Assembly: GCA_910584125.1 (NCBI GenBank)
Contig: CAJTXU010000001.1
Location: 1 to 47,059, forward strand
Length of the DNA: 47,059 nt
Source of the DNA: an uncultured Muribaculaceae bacterium
GTDB lineage: Bacteria; Bacteroidota; Bacteroidia; Bacteroidales; Muribaculaceae
Direction: 5' to 3'
Shown: positions 8,176-16,595 of the stretch, one piece after another
Position numbering within the stretch: the stretch's first letter is position 1
Layout: each line of letters starts with the position of its first letter
Program-made: the position numbers and the translations under genes
The notes under the pieces: model-generated
What the model was told of the DNA's origin: nothing
Seen by the model: the letters and a program-made list of their open reading frames with translations, nothing else
The model's database searches: none

Positions 8176-8360
8176 TAAGTAGCTGCGGAAAATTAATGCA
8201 CATATAAAACGCCGCTATTTTCGAGCCGATTTGGTTCTGGAGTGAGGGAGCATAGCGGGCTATGCGACTGAGCTCCGGGGCCAAAGCGGCCGAAAAGAGC
8301 AAGTTTTATTGTGCAAGATTTAAAAACAATATTCATCGTTTAATTTTTCGCAGCTACTTA
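8176..8360. repeat. Long imperfect palindromic element 2 (TAAGTAG ends)
   Basis: A ~185-bp palindrome fills the space between the psd promoter and the end of the lipoprotein gene. The terminal arms 8176-8196 (TAAGTAGCTGCGGAAAATTA then A) and 8340-8360 match at 20 of 21 positions. The inner arms (8198-8256 against ~8261-8317) pair imperfectly along their whole length, with a perfect GCATAGC/GCTATGC tip. No ORF is convincing. The end motif TAAGTAG(G/C)TG is shared with the element at 3791-3925. It probably folds into a long hairpin that ends transcription of the lipoprotein gene. Confidence 0.7.
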
Positions 8361-8370
8361 AATCACGCCG

Positions 8371-9816
8371 TCAGCGCCTGCGCGCCTTGGGGGCGTCGTC
8401 GGGCGGCGCGGGCACGAACTGGTAGGCTCCGAGCGACGGGGCGCCGTCGCGCAGTCGGTCTACGCCGTCCATGTCGAGGCGCACGACGCCGGTCACCAGC
8501 GCCTTGTCGCCGGCGGCCTTGACGGGCGAGTCGTCCTTAAGGCGGTAGTTGAAATAATATATCGGCCTGTCGGTGTAGAACATCGGGTCGGTGTCCCACA
8601 GGCAGGAGACGAAATGCTCGTCGTCCTCGCCGGCGGCCTTGAACGAGGTGTAGCGGAACCAGACGCCGGTGTCAGCGAGGTCGCCGACATTGAGGTCGTC
8701 GCAGAGGCCGTAGAGGATTGAGTTGGCGAACGTGGCCTTCATCAGCGGCAGGGGCACGGCCTCGGCGTCTTCGGCCGTGAGGTGCGAGAGCTCCACCAGC
8801 GGGCCGCGTATGGCCGAGAAGAGATAGTTGTTGGCGAACGTGCACTGCAGGAACTCGTGCTCGCCGCCGCGCAGGCTCACCACGGCGTCGGCGGCCTCGG
8901 AGAAGCAGCAGCCGTAGGCGTCGACCCGGGCGTGGACCGAGCGCAGCACGTTGCCCTGCGAGTTGTGGAGCCAGGAGTTGACCAGGGTCAGCTTCTGACG
9001 CGACAGGTCGGAGCAGGAGTCGACGCGCAGTCCGGCGGTCGTGCTGCGCATGTCGACGTATTCGAGGCGGTTGTCGAACGACCCGGCGGCGATGCGTATG
9101 CCCTTCCACTGTCCGGCCATGATGTCGTATTCCACGTCGGGGAGCACGTTGTCGAGGCGGTCGCCGCGCATGTCGATCTTGCGGTCGGCTGTGCCGCGGG
9201 CGTCGAGACGCCCCTCCACGACGATGCCGGCACCGTCGTGGAAGAGCAGCTGGGCGCCGGGCTCGACGGTGAGCGTCGCCCCCTTGGTGACGACGAGCGA
9301 GTCGAATATCACGTATGGCCGCTCGGCCGTGAGCTTCATGTCGTTCATAATGAGCAGGTTACGCAGCCGGGTCACATTCTGGCCGTAGGCCTCGACGCGA
9401 ACGTTCTGCGTCACGCCGTTGGTGATGAACTCAAGGTCGTCGGCCACGAGGCCGGGCGAGGCCCCCTGCGTCTCGGGGATGTAGCACTCGATGAACACGA
9501 ATATCGAGTCGCGTCCGCGGATCTCGACGTCATGGAACTCGCTGCCGCTCACGCCGTCGACGTTGAGTGTGAAGCGCGTGTCGGGGTCCTTGAAGCGGAT
9601 CGAGCTTATGTTGATGCCCTTTTTGGCCGGGTTCTTCACTATGAGCCGGGCCGTGGGCGTGCCGAGGTCAGTGAACACAGTGTCGAAGTTCACCGTGTCG
9701 CGCGAGAAGGCGAGCACGTCGGCCGACGAGGTCGTCATCCCGTCGTCGATACACGACACCGTGATTAAACCCATCAGCCCGATGAGTGTCATTATAAAAA
9801 AGCGCATTGTCTTCAT
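8371..9816 (-). CDS. Lipoprotein with right-handed beta-helix domain
   Basis: About 481 residues from the chosen start MKTMRFF. Residues 1-22 form a lipoprotein signal (LIGLMGLITVSC, lipidated Cys22), followed by IDDG, an acidic stretch that fits surface-export signals of Bacteroidetes lipoproteins. A first beta-sandwich-like domain (~30-165, FDTVFTDLGTPTARLIVKN) resembles DUF1573-type modules. Residues ~180-430 have repeats typical of parallel beta-helices (TLTVEPGAQLLFHDGAGIVV, then short repeats at ~20-25 residue steps), and the end reads APSLGAYQFVP, a common terminus of such proteins. Carbohydrate or envelope-polymer binding is a family-level guess. It is divergent from lpxB, which starts about 100 bp away. 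A hairpin (AAAAACG at 9824-9830, CGTTTTT at 9841-9847) sits just upstream of the start, which argues against a longer N-terminus. Confidence 0.78.
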   Translation of the reverse strand: MKTMRFFIMTLIGLMGLITVSCIDDGMTTSSADVLAFSRDTVNFDTVFTDLGTPTARLIVKNPAKKGINISSIRFKDPDTRFTLNVDGVSGSEFHDVEIRGRDSIFVFIECYIPETQGASPGLVADDLEFITNGVTQNVRVEAYGQNVTRLRNLLIMNDMKLTAERPYVIFDSLVVTKGATLTVEPGAQLLFHDGAGIVVEGRLDARGTADRKIDMRGDRLDNVLPDVEYDIMAGQWKGIRIAAGSFDNRLEYVDMRSTTAGLRVDSCSDLSRQKLTLVNSWLHNSQGNVLRSVHARVDAYGCCFSEAADAVVSLRGGEHEFLQCTFANNYLFSAIRGPLVELSHLTAEDAEAVPLPLMKATFANSILYGLCDDLNVGDLADTGVWFRYTSFKAAGEDDEHFVSCLWDTDPMFYTDRPIYYFNYRLKDDSPVKAAGDKALVTGVVRLDMDGVDRLRDGAPSLGAYQFVPAPPDDAPKARRR

Positions 9817-9916
9817 ATATGCTAAAAACGTTCGAGAGGCCGTTTTTATTTCAGACGAAGACATCAAGGCTCGCGCTGCCTGGAGCAGGCATCCTAACTA
9901 ACACGGGTAGATAGAA

Positions 9917-11059
9917 ATGAAATACATGCTAATAGCCGGCGAGGCGTCGGGCGACCTACACGCCTCGCATCTCATAAAGTGGATCAGGAACTTCGACAGC
10001 GAGGCGGAGTTCCGGTTTTTCGGCGGCGACCTCATGGCCGCCGAGGCGCGCCGCAGTCCCGACCTCCATTACGACAGGATGAACGTGATGGGCTTCAGCG
10101 AGGTGCTGCGACGGCTGCCGTCGCTGTGGCGCAACCTGCGCCAGGCGCGCCGACTTCTGCGCGAGTACCGTCCGGACGCGCTGATCCTCGTGGACTATCC
10201 GGGCTTCAACCTGCAGATGGCGAAGTATGCCCACCGCCTGGGTATCCGGACCCACTACTTCATCTCGCCCAAGGTGTGGGCGTGGAAGGAATACCGCGTC
10301 AAGCGCATCCGGCGCAACGTCGACCGGATGTATTCGATCCTGCCGTTCGAGGTGGGGTTCTACCGCAAGCACGGCTACGAGGTGACCTACGTGGGCAATC
10401 CGTCGGTGCAGGAGATTGCCCACCATATGGGCCACATCCCGCCCAAGAAGCATTTCATGGAGCGCCAGGGGCTCGACGACGCGCGCCCGATCATCGCGCT
10501 GCTGCCCGGCTCGCGCCGGGGCGAGATCCGCAACAACCTGCCGCTGATGCTCGAGGCCGTGAAGCGATTCCCGGAGTTCCAGTATGTCGTCGGCGCGGCG
10601 CCGTCGGTGAGCGAGAAGTTCTACCGCGAGGTGGCGCAGGACCCGGGGCTGAAGCTCGTGTTCGGCTGCACGCCGACGCTGCTCAAATATTCTCAGGCGG
10701 CCATAGTGACCTCGGGCACGGCCACGCTCGAGACGGCGCTCGTCGGCACGCCGCAGGTGGTGGTCTACCGCGCCAACGGCATGGCCATCTCATACAAGAT
10801 CATGGAGCGCCTGCTGAAGGTGAAGTATGTCTCGCTGCCCAACCTGATCGTCGGCAACGAGATCGTGCCTGAGCTGCTGGTGCACAAGTGCACGGCCGAC
10901 TCGATAGCCCGCGAGCTGTCGCCGCTGCTGCAGCCGTCGCCTCGCCGCGACTTCATGCTGCAGGGATACCGCAACATGCAGCGGCGCCTCGGCAACTCGG
11001 TGGCCGCCGAATATGCCGCCGAGCTTATTGTGGACTCGGCGGCGGGGGTAAGGTCTTAA
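9917..11059 (+). CDS. lpxB: Lipid-A-disaccharide synthase
   Basis: A 380-residue GT19 glycosyltransferase that joins UDP-diacylglucosamine and lipid X to form the lipid A disaccharide at the inner face of the cytoplasmic membrane. Recognised by MKYMLIAGEASGDLHASHL, FFGGDLM, MNVMGFSEVL, LVDYPGFNLQMAK, FISPKVWAWKEYRVKRI, LLPGSRRGEI and TSGTATLETALVGTPQVVVY, all in family order. The length is normal. The last three residues (VRS) and the TAA stop are encoded by the first unit of an AAGGTC repeat array, so the natural C-terminus has probably been set by the repeat. A terminator follows at 11087-11122. Confidence 0.95.
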   Translation: MKYMLIAGEASGDLHASHLIKWIRNFDSEAEFRFFGGDLMAAEARRSPDLHYDRMNVMGFSEVLRRLPSLWRNLRQARRLLREYRPDALILVDYPGFNLQMAKYAHRLGIRTHYFISPKVWAWKEYRVKRIRRNVDRMYSILPFEVGFYRKHGYEVTYVGNPSVQEIAHHMGHIPPKKHFMERQGLDDARPIIALLPGSRRGEIRNNLPLMLEAVKRFPEFQYVVGAAPSVSEKFYREVAQDPGLKLVFGCTPTLLKYSQAAIVTSGTATLETALVGTPQVVVYRANGMAISYKIMERLLKVKYVSLPNLIVGNEIVPELLVHKCTADSIARELSPLLQPSPRRDFMLQGYRNMQRRLGNSVAAEYAAELIVDSAAGVRS

Positions 11060-11080
11060 GGTCTCTAAGGTCGTTAAGGT
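11050..11080. repeat. AAGGTC tandem repeat at the lpxB stop
   Basis: Four AAGGTC cores at 8-9 bp spacing (separated by TT, TCT and GTT). The first unit overlaps the last codons and the stop of lpxB. The same core occurs in the opposite orientation at 5253-5270 and 26246-26270. Confidence 0.8.
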
Positions 11081-11086
11081 CGCAAG

Positions 11087-11122
11087 ACGCGCTGGAAATT
11101 AACAATTTTCGGCGCGTTTTTT
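11087..11122 (+). terminator. Intrinsic terminator of lpxB
   Basis: The outer stem ACGCGC (11087-11092) pairs with GCGCGT (11112-11117). A weaker inner GGAAATT/AATTTTC stem closes a short loop, and a run of T (11117-11122) follows. Confidence 0.75.
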
Positions 11123-11597
11123 AACATTTTGACTCCAATATTCACATATCGGGACTCGTTTATCTATAAAATCAAAGAAAACCCATAATCCGAGTGTGCC
11201 GACTGGACACTGACCAGTGTGCAGACCGGGCATGATTACCTACGAGCGACAATAAAGGGAACGGCCACGCCCCGCGCGGGCACCGGCCGCGGCATCCCGG
11301 GACATCAATGAGACGATAACCCTCCCCCACCCTTTCAGACAGCTTGAACCATCCACGGACACGAAGCCCGCAAGGCTCCGCGCCCGCCTCGACAATACTT
11401 TTTCATGACTTAGATATGTTTCAACAACAACCTTGATCTGAGCCGCTATGGAAGACTCTATTGTCTAAATTTTGGGTTATATACATTAGTAATTTCTATC
11501 GTCCGCAATTCGCGCGGGCTGATACCGAAATCAGAGCCCGCGAGAAGCGGAAAGATCCGGTCGTCGGGAGACGCACGGATTTTTTTATTTCTACGGG
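11123..11597. other. Gene-free stretch upstream of the RelA/SpoT gene
   Basis: No supported protein gene in ~475 bp. It contains an imperfect hairpin around ACACTG-AC-CAGTGT (11208-11221), a strong stem at 11513-11542 (CGGGCTGAT against ATCAG-A-GCCCG), and an intrinsic-terminator-like hairpin at 11555-11586. The GC-rich part 11255-11395 shows no repeats or motifs that I can name. The terminator just before the rsh promoter implies that some transcript ends here, possibly a small RNA. Confidence 0.5.
11555..11586 (+). terminator. Intrinsic terminator of an unassigned transcript
   Basis: Stem ATCCG/CGGAT plus CGTC/GACG, separated by a 2x2 internal loop, closed by the tetraloop GGGA and followed at once by six T. 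No ORF lies upstream within several hundred bases on this strand, so the transcript it ends is either readthrough from lpxB or a non-coding RNA. Confidence 0.6.
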
Positions 11598-11628
11598 TTG
11601 CGTTTTCTCACTTTTTTTCTTACTTTTG
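11598..11628 (+). promoter_or_regulatory. Promoter of the rsh operon
   Basis: TTG (11598-11600), a 20-nt spacer, then TACTTTTG (11621-11628), which fits the Bacteroidetes -33/-7 pattern. The start site is expected near 11635, about 40 nt before the ATG at 11676. It follows immediately after the terminator at 11555-11586, which insulates it from upstream transcription. Confidence 0.7.
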
Positions 11629-11675
11629 CATTATATTGTGAAAATCCTTGGTTTTTCCGGAAAACGTCTGCTATC

Positions 11676-13919
11676 ATGAACGAATACAAGCCCCTGCCGG
11701 CCGAAGAGGAAGACCGAATGGTCGAGGCCGCGTTCCGCGATGTCCTGTCAGCCTATCTTGCGTCCAACCACCGCAAGAAGGTAGAGATCATCGAGCGTGC
11801 CTACCGGTTTGCCAAGGCCGCCCATAAGGGGGTGCGCCGCCGCAGCGGCGAGCCCTACATCCTGCACCCCATCGCCGTGGCCCGCATCGTGATCTCCGAG
11901 CTGGGCCTCGGCTCGACCTCGATATGCGCCGCCCTGCTCCACGACGTCGTCGAGGACACCGAGTTCACCCGCGAGGACATAGAGGCCAATTTCGGCCCCA
12001 AGATCGCCGACATAGTCGAGGGACTCACCAAGATCTCGGGCGGCATCTTCGGCGACAAGGCCTCGCTCCAGGCCGAGAACTTCCGCAAACTGCTGCTCTC
12101 GATGTCGGCCGACATACGCGTCGTGCTCATCAAGATGGCCGACCGTCTGCACAACATGCGCACGCTGGGCAGCATGCGCCCCGAGAAGCAGTTCAAGATC
12201 GCCGGCGAGACCCTCTACGTCTACGCCCCGCTCGCCCACCGGCTCGGCCTCTTCAAAATCAAGACCGAGCTCGAGGACCTCGCCTTCCGCTACGAGCACC
12301 CGCAGAAATACGCCGAGATCGTCGGCAAGGTAAACGAGAGCGAGGACTACCGCCGCCGCGTCGTCTCGGAGTTCGTGGCCCCGGTGCGCGCCAAGCTCGA
12401 CGCCGCCGGATTCAAATACGAGATCAAGGCCCGCGTCAAGAGCGCGTATTCCATCTTCAACAAGATGGAGACCAAGAAGATACCATTCGAGGAGATATAC
12501 GATATTTATGCCGTGCGCGTCATCTTCGACAACGACGACGACGACCTGGAGCGCATGCGCTGCTGGCAGATATACACCATCTTCACCGACGGCCACAAGG
12601 TGCACCCCGACCGCACGCGCGACTGGACCTCCGTGCCCAAGGCCAACGGTTACCGCGCCCTGCACCTCACGGCCATGGGCCCCGACGGACGCTGGATCGA
12701 GGTCCAGATCCGCTCGCGCAAGATGGACGAGATCGCCGAACTCGGATATGCCGCCCATTGGAAATACAAGACCGGCGTCACCGACGACGACACCGAGCTC
12801 GACAAGTGGATGAACACCATCAAGGACATCCTGGCCAACCCCGAGCCCAACGCCATCGACTTCCTCGACACGATCAAGCTAAACCTCTTCTCGTCGGAGA
12901 TCTACGTGTTCACGCCCCGGGGGGACCTGCTCACCCTGCCGTCGGGCGCGACGGTGCTCGACATGGCCTTCACCATCCACACCGAGCTGGGCATGCACTG
13001 CATCGCCGGCAAGGTCAACCACCGGCTCGTGCCGCTCAACCACCCCCTCGAGTCGGGCGACCAGGTGGAGATCATCACCTCGCAGACGCAGACCCCGCGC
13101 CACGAGTGGATGGACTTCTGCCACTCGGCCAAGGCCAAGAACTGCCTGCGCACCCTGCTGCGCAAGGACCGCGGCGCGCTCAAGGAGCACGGCCGCCGGC
13201 TCTATGAGGACTTCCTGCTGCACGAGGGCATCACGCCCACCGACCAGCTGCTCGACAGGATGCTGAAGAACTACGGTCTGGCGTCGGCCGACGACTTCTA
13301 TGTCATGCTGGCCGGCGACGAGATCAGCCTCTCGCCCGAGCAGCTGCGCGCCGCCCGGCGCAAGCGCCTCTCGATGGTGCGCAAGCTGCTGCGCAACCCC
13401 TTCGCCCCGCGCCGCCCCGACGACGCTGACGACGACGAGGCGCGCCGCGCGGCCCCCGTGCCCGTCAACCGCAAGGTGACTTACATCCTGCACCCTGACG
13501 ACCAGCGGCCCAACTACCGCCTCGAGGACTGCTGCTCGCCCATCCCGGGCGACGACGTGCTCGGATTCGTCAACGAGCGCGAGGAGGTCGTGGTCCACAA
13601 GGTCAGCTGCCCCAACGCCGCCCGCCTCAAGAGCAGCTACGGCTCGAGGCTCGTCGCCACGCGCTGGGGAGGCCTGGCCGACAGGTTCATCGCCCGCGTC
13701 GCCCTCGAGGGCATCGACCGACTCGGCATCCTCGACGACATCACCACCACCCTGTCGCGCAAGCTCGCCGTCAACATCCGCAGCCTGAACATCACGACCC
13801 GCAACGAGGTTTTCAATTGTGAGCTGTCGATGACCGTCGACTCCACCGACACTCTCTCCAACATAATCAACGCCCTCAAGGGCATAAAGGGCGTCAAGAG
13901 CGCCAAGCGAATCTCATGA
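11676..13919 (+). CDS. Bifunctional (p)ppGpp synthetase/hydrolase (RelA/SpoT)
   Basis: A 747-residue RSH enzyme that makes and degrades (p)ppGpp, the stringent-response alarmone. The HD hydrolase motifs are intact (ILHPIAVARI, AALLHDVVEDT with His89-Asp90). The synthetase domain (~230-380) carries YAVRVIFDN, VPKANGYRALHLT and WIEVQIRSRKMDEIAELGYAAHWKYK. TGS (~405-465, YVFTPRGDLLTLPSGATVLD) and C-terminal ACT (~675-745) domains follow. The substrate loop, reading DRTRDW where RxKD is usual in bifunctional enzymes, is worth noting. I start at ATG 11676 because the promoter's -7 box lies at 11621-11628, inside any longer frame. Its stop overlaps the next gene by 4 nt. Confidence 0.93.
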   Translation: MNEYKPLPAEEEDRMVEAAFRDVLSAYLASNHRKKVEIIERAYRFAKAAHKGVRRRSGEPYILHPIAVARIVISELGLGSTSICAALLHDVVEDTEFTREDIEANFGPKIADIVEGLTKISGGIFGDKASLQAENFRKLLLSMSADIRVVLIKMADRLHNMRTLGSMRPEKQFKIAGETLYVYAPLAHRLGLFKIKTELEDLAFRYEHPQKYAEIVGKVNESEDYRRRVVSEFVAPVRAKLDAAGFKYEIKARVKSAYSIFNKMETKKIPFEEIYDIYAVRVIFDNDDDDLERMRCWQIYTIFTDGHKVHPDRTRDWTSVPKANGYRALHLTAMGPDGRWIEVQIRSRKMDEIAELGYAAHWKYKTGVTDDDTELDKWMNTIKDILANPEPNAIDFLDTIKLNLFSSEIYVFTPRGDLLTLPSGATVLDMAFTIHTELGMHCIAGKVNHRLVPLNHPLESGDQVEIITSQTQTPRHEWMDFCHSAKAKNCLRTLLRKDRGALKEHGRRLYEDFLLHEGITPTDQLLDRMLKNYGLASADDFYVMLAGDEISLSPEQLRAARRKRLSMVRKLLRNPFAPRRPDDADDDEARRAAPVPVNRKVTYILHPDDQRPNYRLEDCCSPIPGDDVLGFVNEREEVVVHKVSCPNAARLKSSYGSRLVATRWGGLADRFIARVALEGIDRLGILDDITTTLSRKLAVNIRSLNITTRNEVFNCELSMTVDSTDTLSNIINALKGIKGVKSAKRIS

Positions 13920-15985
13920 GACTGAACGCAAGACTGATATGGGCCAACATAGGCCTCGTGGCCGCGGCGATCGCGGTGATACTCGTGCTGCTGCCACACG
14001 ACGACAAGCAGTCGTACAACTACGAGCTCAACCAGCCGTGGCGCTACCAGTTGCTGACGGCCGACTTCGACATGCCGATCCTGCGCGACTCGGCGTCGGC
14101 GCGACAGATGCGCGACAGCATCGACCGGGCCTTCATACCGTTCGTGAAGCGCGACCCGTCGGTGGCCGAGAACAACATAGCGCGCTTCCGCAAGGCGGTG
14201 GGCCAGCAGCTGCCGCCGGCCCGCGCCCGCTACCTCTCCGACCTTCTGGCCCAGGCCTACAGCCGGGGCATCATCGACACCAAGGTCTACAAGAGCGTGC
14301 ACGGCGGCGCCCGCGGCCAGCTGCGCGTGGCCGACATCCAGGACGGCGCCAACGCCGTGCAGACCATCGACGCCCGCGCCATGCTCTCGCCCCCGAAGGC
14401 GTTCGAATACATCGACTCGGCCTATCACGCCGGCCTCGCCGGCCCCGAGGCGGGCGAGACCCTCGACAAGGACGTCGCCCGGATGCTCGGCACGGTGCTC
14501 TCGCCCAACATCGTGGTCGACTCGGCTGCCGACTTCAAGTTCCGGCAGCAGGAATACCTCACCGTCAACGGCGCCCTCGGTGTCATCAAGAAGGGCCAGC
14601 GCATCGTGGACCGCGGCGAGATCGTCACCCCGCAGATATTCACCAACCTCAACACCTACATGGAGATCGCCGAGCAGAACCACCACGACGACACCTCGAC
14701 CTCCTACTTCCTGGTGGGCCAGGGCCTCTACATCCTGGTCTGCTTCCTGACCCTCTACGTGTTCCTCTACATCTTCCGCAGCCGCTTCCTGAGCTCTACC
14801 AAGAACATGGTGTTCCTCATATCGTTCATCACGGCGTTCGAGATCTTCGCCATCCTGATGTTCGAATACGTGGCCAACGGCATATATTTCGTGCCGTTCG
14901 CGGCGGTGCCGGTGGTGATACTCGTCTTCTTCGATTCGCGGACGGCGATCTTCTCGCTGCTGGTCACGGTGATGCTGGCCGCGCTGGTGGCCGTCTACCA
15001 GTTCCAGTTCATCTTCATGGAGCTGGCAGCGGGCCTCACGGCGGCGTTCACCATCCACACGCTCGAGAAGCGCTCGCAGCTGCTGCGCACGGCCCTCTTC
15101 TCGTTCCTGGCCTATCTGGTGGCCTACGTCATCACGACGCTCATCGCCGAGGGCACGCTGGTGACATTCCAATGGCACATCATCGGCGCGTTCGGCATCA
15201 ACGCCGTGATCCTCTCGTTCGCCTACTTCCTGGTGCTCATCATGGAGAAGATCTACGGCTTCACCTCGACGGTGACGCTCGTGGAGCTGTCGGACATCAA
15301 CAACCCGCTGCTGCGCCGCCTGGCCGAGGAGGCCCCGGGCACGTTCCAGCACTCGATGCAGGTCTCGACGCTGGCCGCCGAGGCCGCCCGCGCCGTGGGG
15401 GCCAACACCCAGCTGGTCCGCACCGGCGCCCTCTACCATGACATTGGCAAGCTCGACGGGCCGATATTCTTCACCGAGAACCAGCACGGCATCAACCCCC
15501 ACACCGGCCTCAACCCCGAGACGAGCGCCCACAAGATCATCTCGCACGTCACGTCTGGCCTCGCCATAGCGCAGCGCGAGAAGCTGCCGACCGTGATCCG
15601 CAACTTCATCTCCGAGCACCACGGCCGCTCCGTGGCCCGCTATTTCTACAACACGGCCGTAAACAACGCCCCCGAGGGCACCGTGGTCGACAAGTCGAAG
15701 TTCACCTACCCCGGCCCTAACCCGCAGAGCCGCGAGACGGCAATCCTCATGATGGCCGACGCCGTCGAGGCCGCCTCGCGCAGCCTCCCCGAGTATACCC
15801 CCGAGGCGATCAACAGCCTTGTGGACCGCATCATAGACAACCAGGAGAAAGAAGGGCTCTTCAACGAGTCGCCCATCAGCTTCCGCGACATCCAGACGGT
15901 CAAGGAGACCTTCAAGAAGCGTCTCTCCACCATCTACCATTCGCGCGTGGCATACCCCGAGCTGAAGGGAGGCAAGCCGAAGTGA
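13916..15985 (+). CDS. 7TM-HD phosphodiesterase (PgpH-type)
   Basis: A 689-residue membrane protein of the 7TMR-HDED/PgpH family, whose characterised members hydrolyse cyclic di-AMP. One N-terminal helix (residues ~8-25) is followed by an extracytoplasmic 7TMR-HDED region to ~255, a block of six to seven membrane helices (~260-455), and a cytosolic HD domain with GALYHDIGKLDGP (His508-Asp509) and HVTSGLAIA, ISEHHGRS, plus MADAVEAASRS further down. The start ATG overlaps the rsh stop as ATGA, so translation is coupled. PgpH of Listeria is known to be inhibited by ppGpp. Placement directly behind the ppGpp enzyme suggests joint control of both second messengers, which is inference. c-di-AMP activity itself is not proven by sequence. 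Confidence 0.88.
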   Translation: MRLNARLIWANIGLVAAAIAVILVLLPHDDKQSYNYELNQPWRYQLLTADFDMPILRDSASARQMRDSIDRAFIPFVKRDPSVAENNIARFRKAVGQQLPPARARYLSDLLAQAYSRGIIDTKVYKSVHGGARGQLRVADIQDGANAVQTIDARAMLSPPKAFEYIDSAYHAGLAGPEAGETLDKDVARMLGTVLSPNIVVDSAADFKFRQQEYLTVNGALGVIKKGQRIVDRGEIVTPQIFTNLNTYMEIAEQNHHDDTSTSYFLVGQGLYILVCFLTLYVFLYIFRSRFLSSTKNMVFLISFITAFEIFAILMFEYVANGIYFVPFAAVPVVILVFFDSRTAIFSLLVTVMLAALVAVYQFQFIFMELAAGLTAAFTIHTLEKRSQLLRTALFSFLAYLVAYVITTLIAEGTLVTFQWHIIGAFGINAVILSFAYFLVLIMEKIYGFTSTVTLVELSDINNPLLRRLAEEAPGTFQHSMQVSTLAAEAARAVGANTQLVRTGALYHDIGKLDGPIFFTENQHGINPHTGLNPETSAHKIISHVTSGLAIAQREKLPTVIRNFISEHHGRSVARYFYNTAVNNAPEGTVVDKSKFTYPGPNPQSRETAILMMADAVEAASRSLPEYTPEAINSLVDRIIDNQEKEGLFNESPISFRDIQTVKETFKKRLSTIYHSRVAYPELKGGKPK

Positions 15986-16052
15986 CCGACGCCGCGGCCC
16001 GCGGGAAAAATATTTTTCACGGTTCGGGCGTTTAAACATAAAAGGAATCGTT

Positions 16053-16595
16053 ATGGCTGTCTTTCTTATCATATTGAGCTCGCTGCTGTGGCTGGCGTCG
16101 GTGTGGTGTCTCTACGGGCGCCAGGCCATCGCCCCGGCCCTCTCCTATACGGCGCTGGTGCTGCTGTCGTTCGCCTCGCGCGACGGCATGCCGCTGCTGC
16201 CCCTCAACGGGGCGATACTCACCTGGTGGCTCTGCATGACTGTGGTGGTGATCTTCATCGCCGTGCTCCAGCCCGAGCCGGTGCGCCGCCAGACGCGCGG
16301 CATGTCGTACATCATCGGCGGCGGCATCGCCGGTCTGGCCGTGGGTCTGCTCGGGTTCACGTTCACCGCGGGCCTCAGCCTGCTCTACGCCTGCATGATG
16401 CTCGGCGTCGTGGCCGGCATCTTCATGGGGTTCCTTCTCTATACCAACACCCCCGACGGCAATGCGGTCCGTCCCGGGTCGGGCCATTTCTTCCGCTACC
16501 TGCTGGCCAAGGGCTTCCCCTCGGCCATCACGCTGATGAACCCGGGCATCGCTCTGGTGCTCGCCATCGCCATCAACAACTCCTATAGCATATGA
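16053..16595 (+). CDS. Small integral membrane protein, unknown function
   Basis: A 180-residue, strongly hydrophobic protein with about five predicted membrane segments (~2-22, 29-44, 50-72, 87-110, 113-135) and a final hydrophobic stretch near the C-terminus (NPGIALVLAIAI). I recognise no catalytic motif or family. It begins 67 nt after the PgpH-type gene and overlaps the next gene by 4 nt (ATGA), so it belongs to that operon. A role in envelope homeostasis would fit the neighbours, but nothing in the sequence shows it. Confidence 0.65.
   Translation: MAVFLIILSSLLWLASVWCLYGRQAIAPALSYTALVLLSFASRDGMPLLPLNGAILTWWLCMTVVVIFIAVLQPEPVRRQTRGMSYIIGGGIAGLAVGLLGFTFTAGLSLLYACMMLGVVAGIFMGFLLYTNTPDGNAVRPGSGHFFRYLLAKGFPSAITLMNPGIALVLAIAINNSYSI

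Noticed and set aside
11598..11675. Upstream start for the RelA/SpoT gene
   Set aside because: It contains the promoter's -7 box. The hydrophobic leader it would add is not found in this family.
13637..16072. 811-codon open frame on the minus strand opposite rsh/pgpH
   Set aside because: It is a shadow of two well-supported genes in G+C-biased codons. The product is low-complexity and rich in Val, Arg, Glu and His, with no domain.
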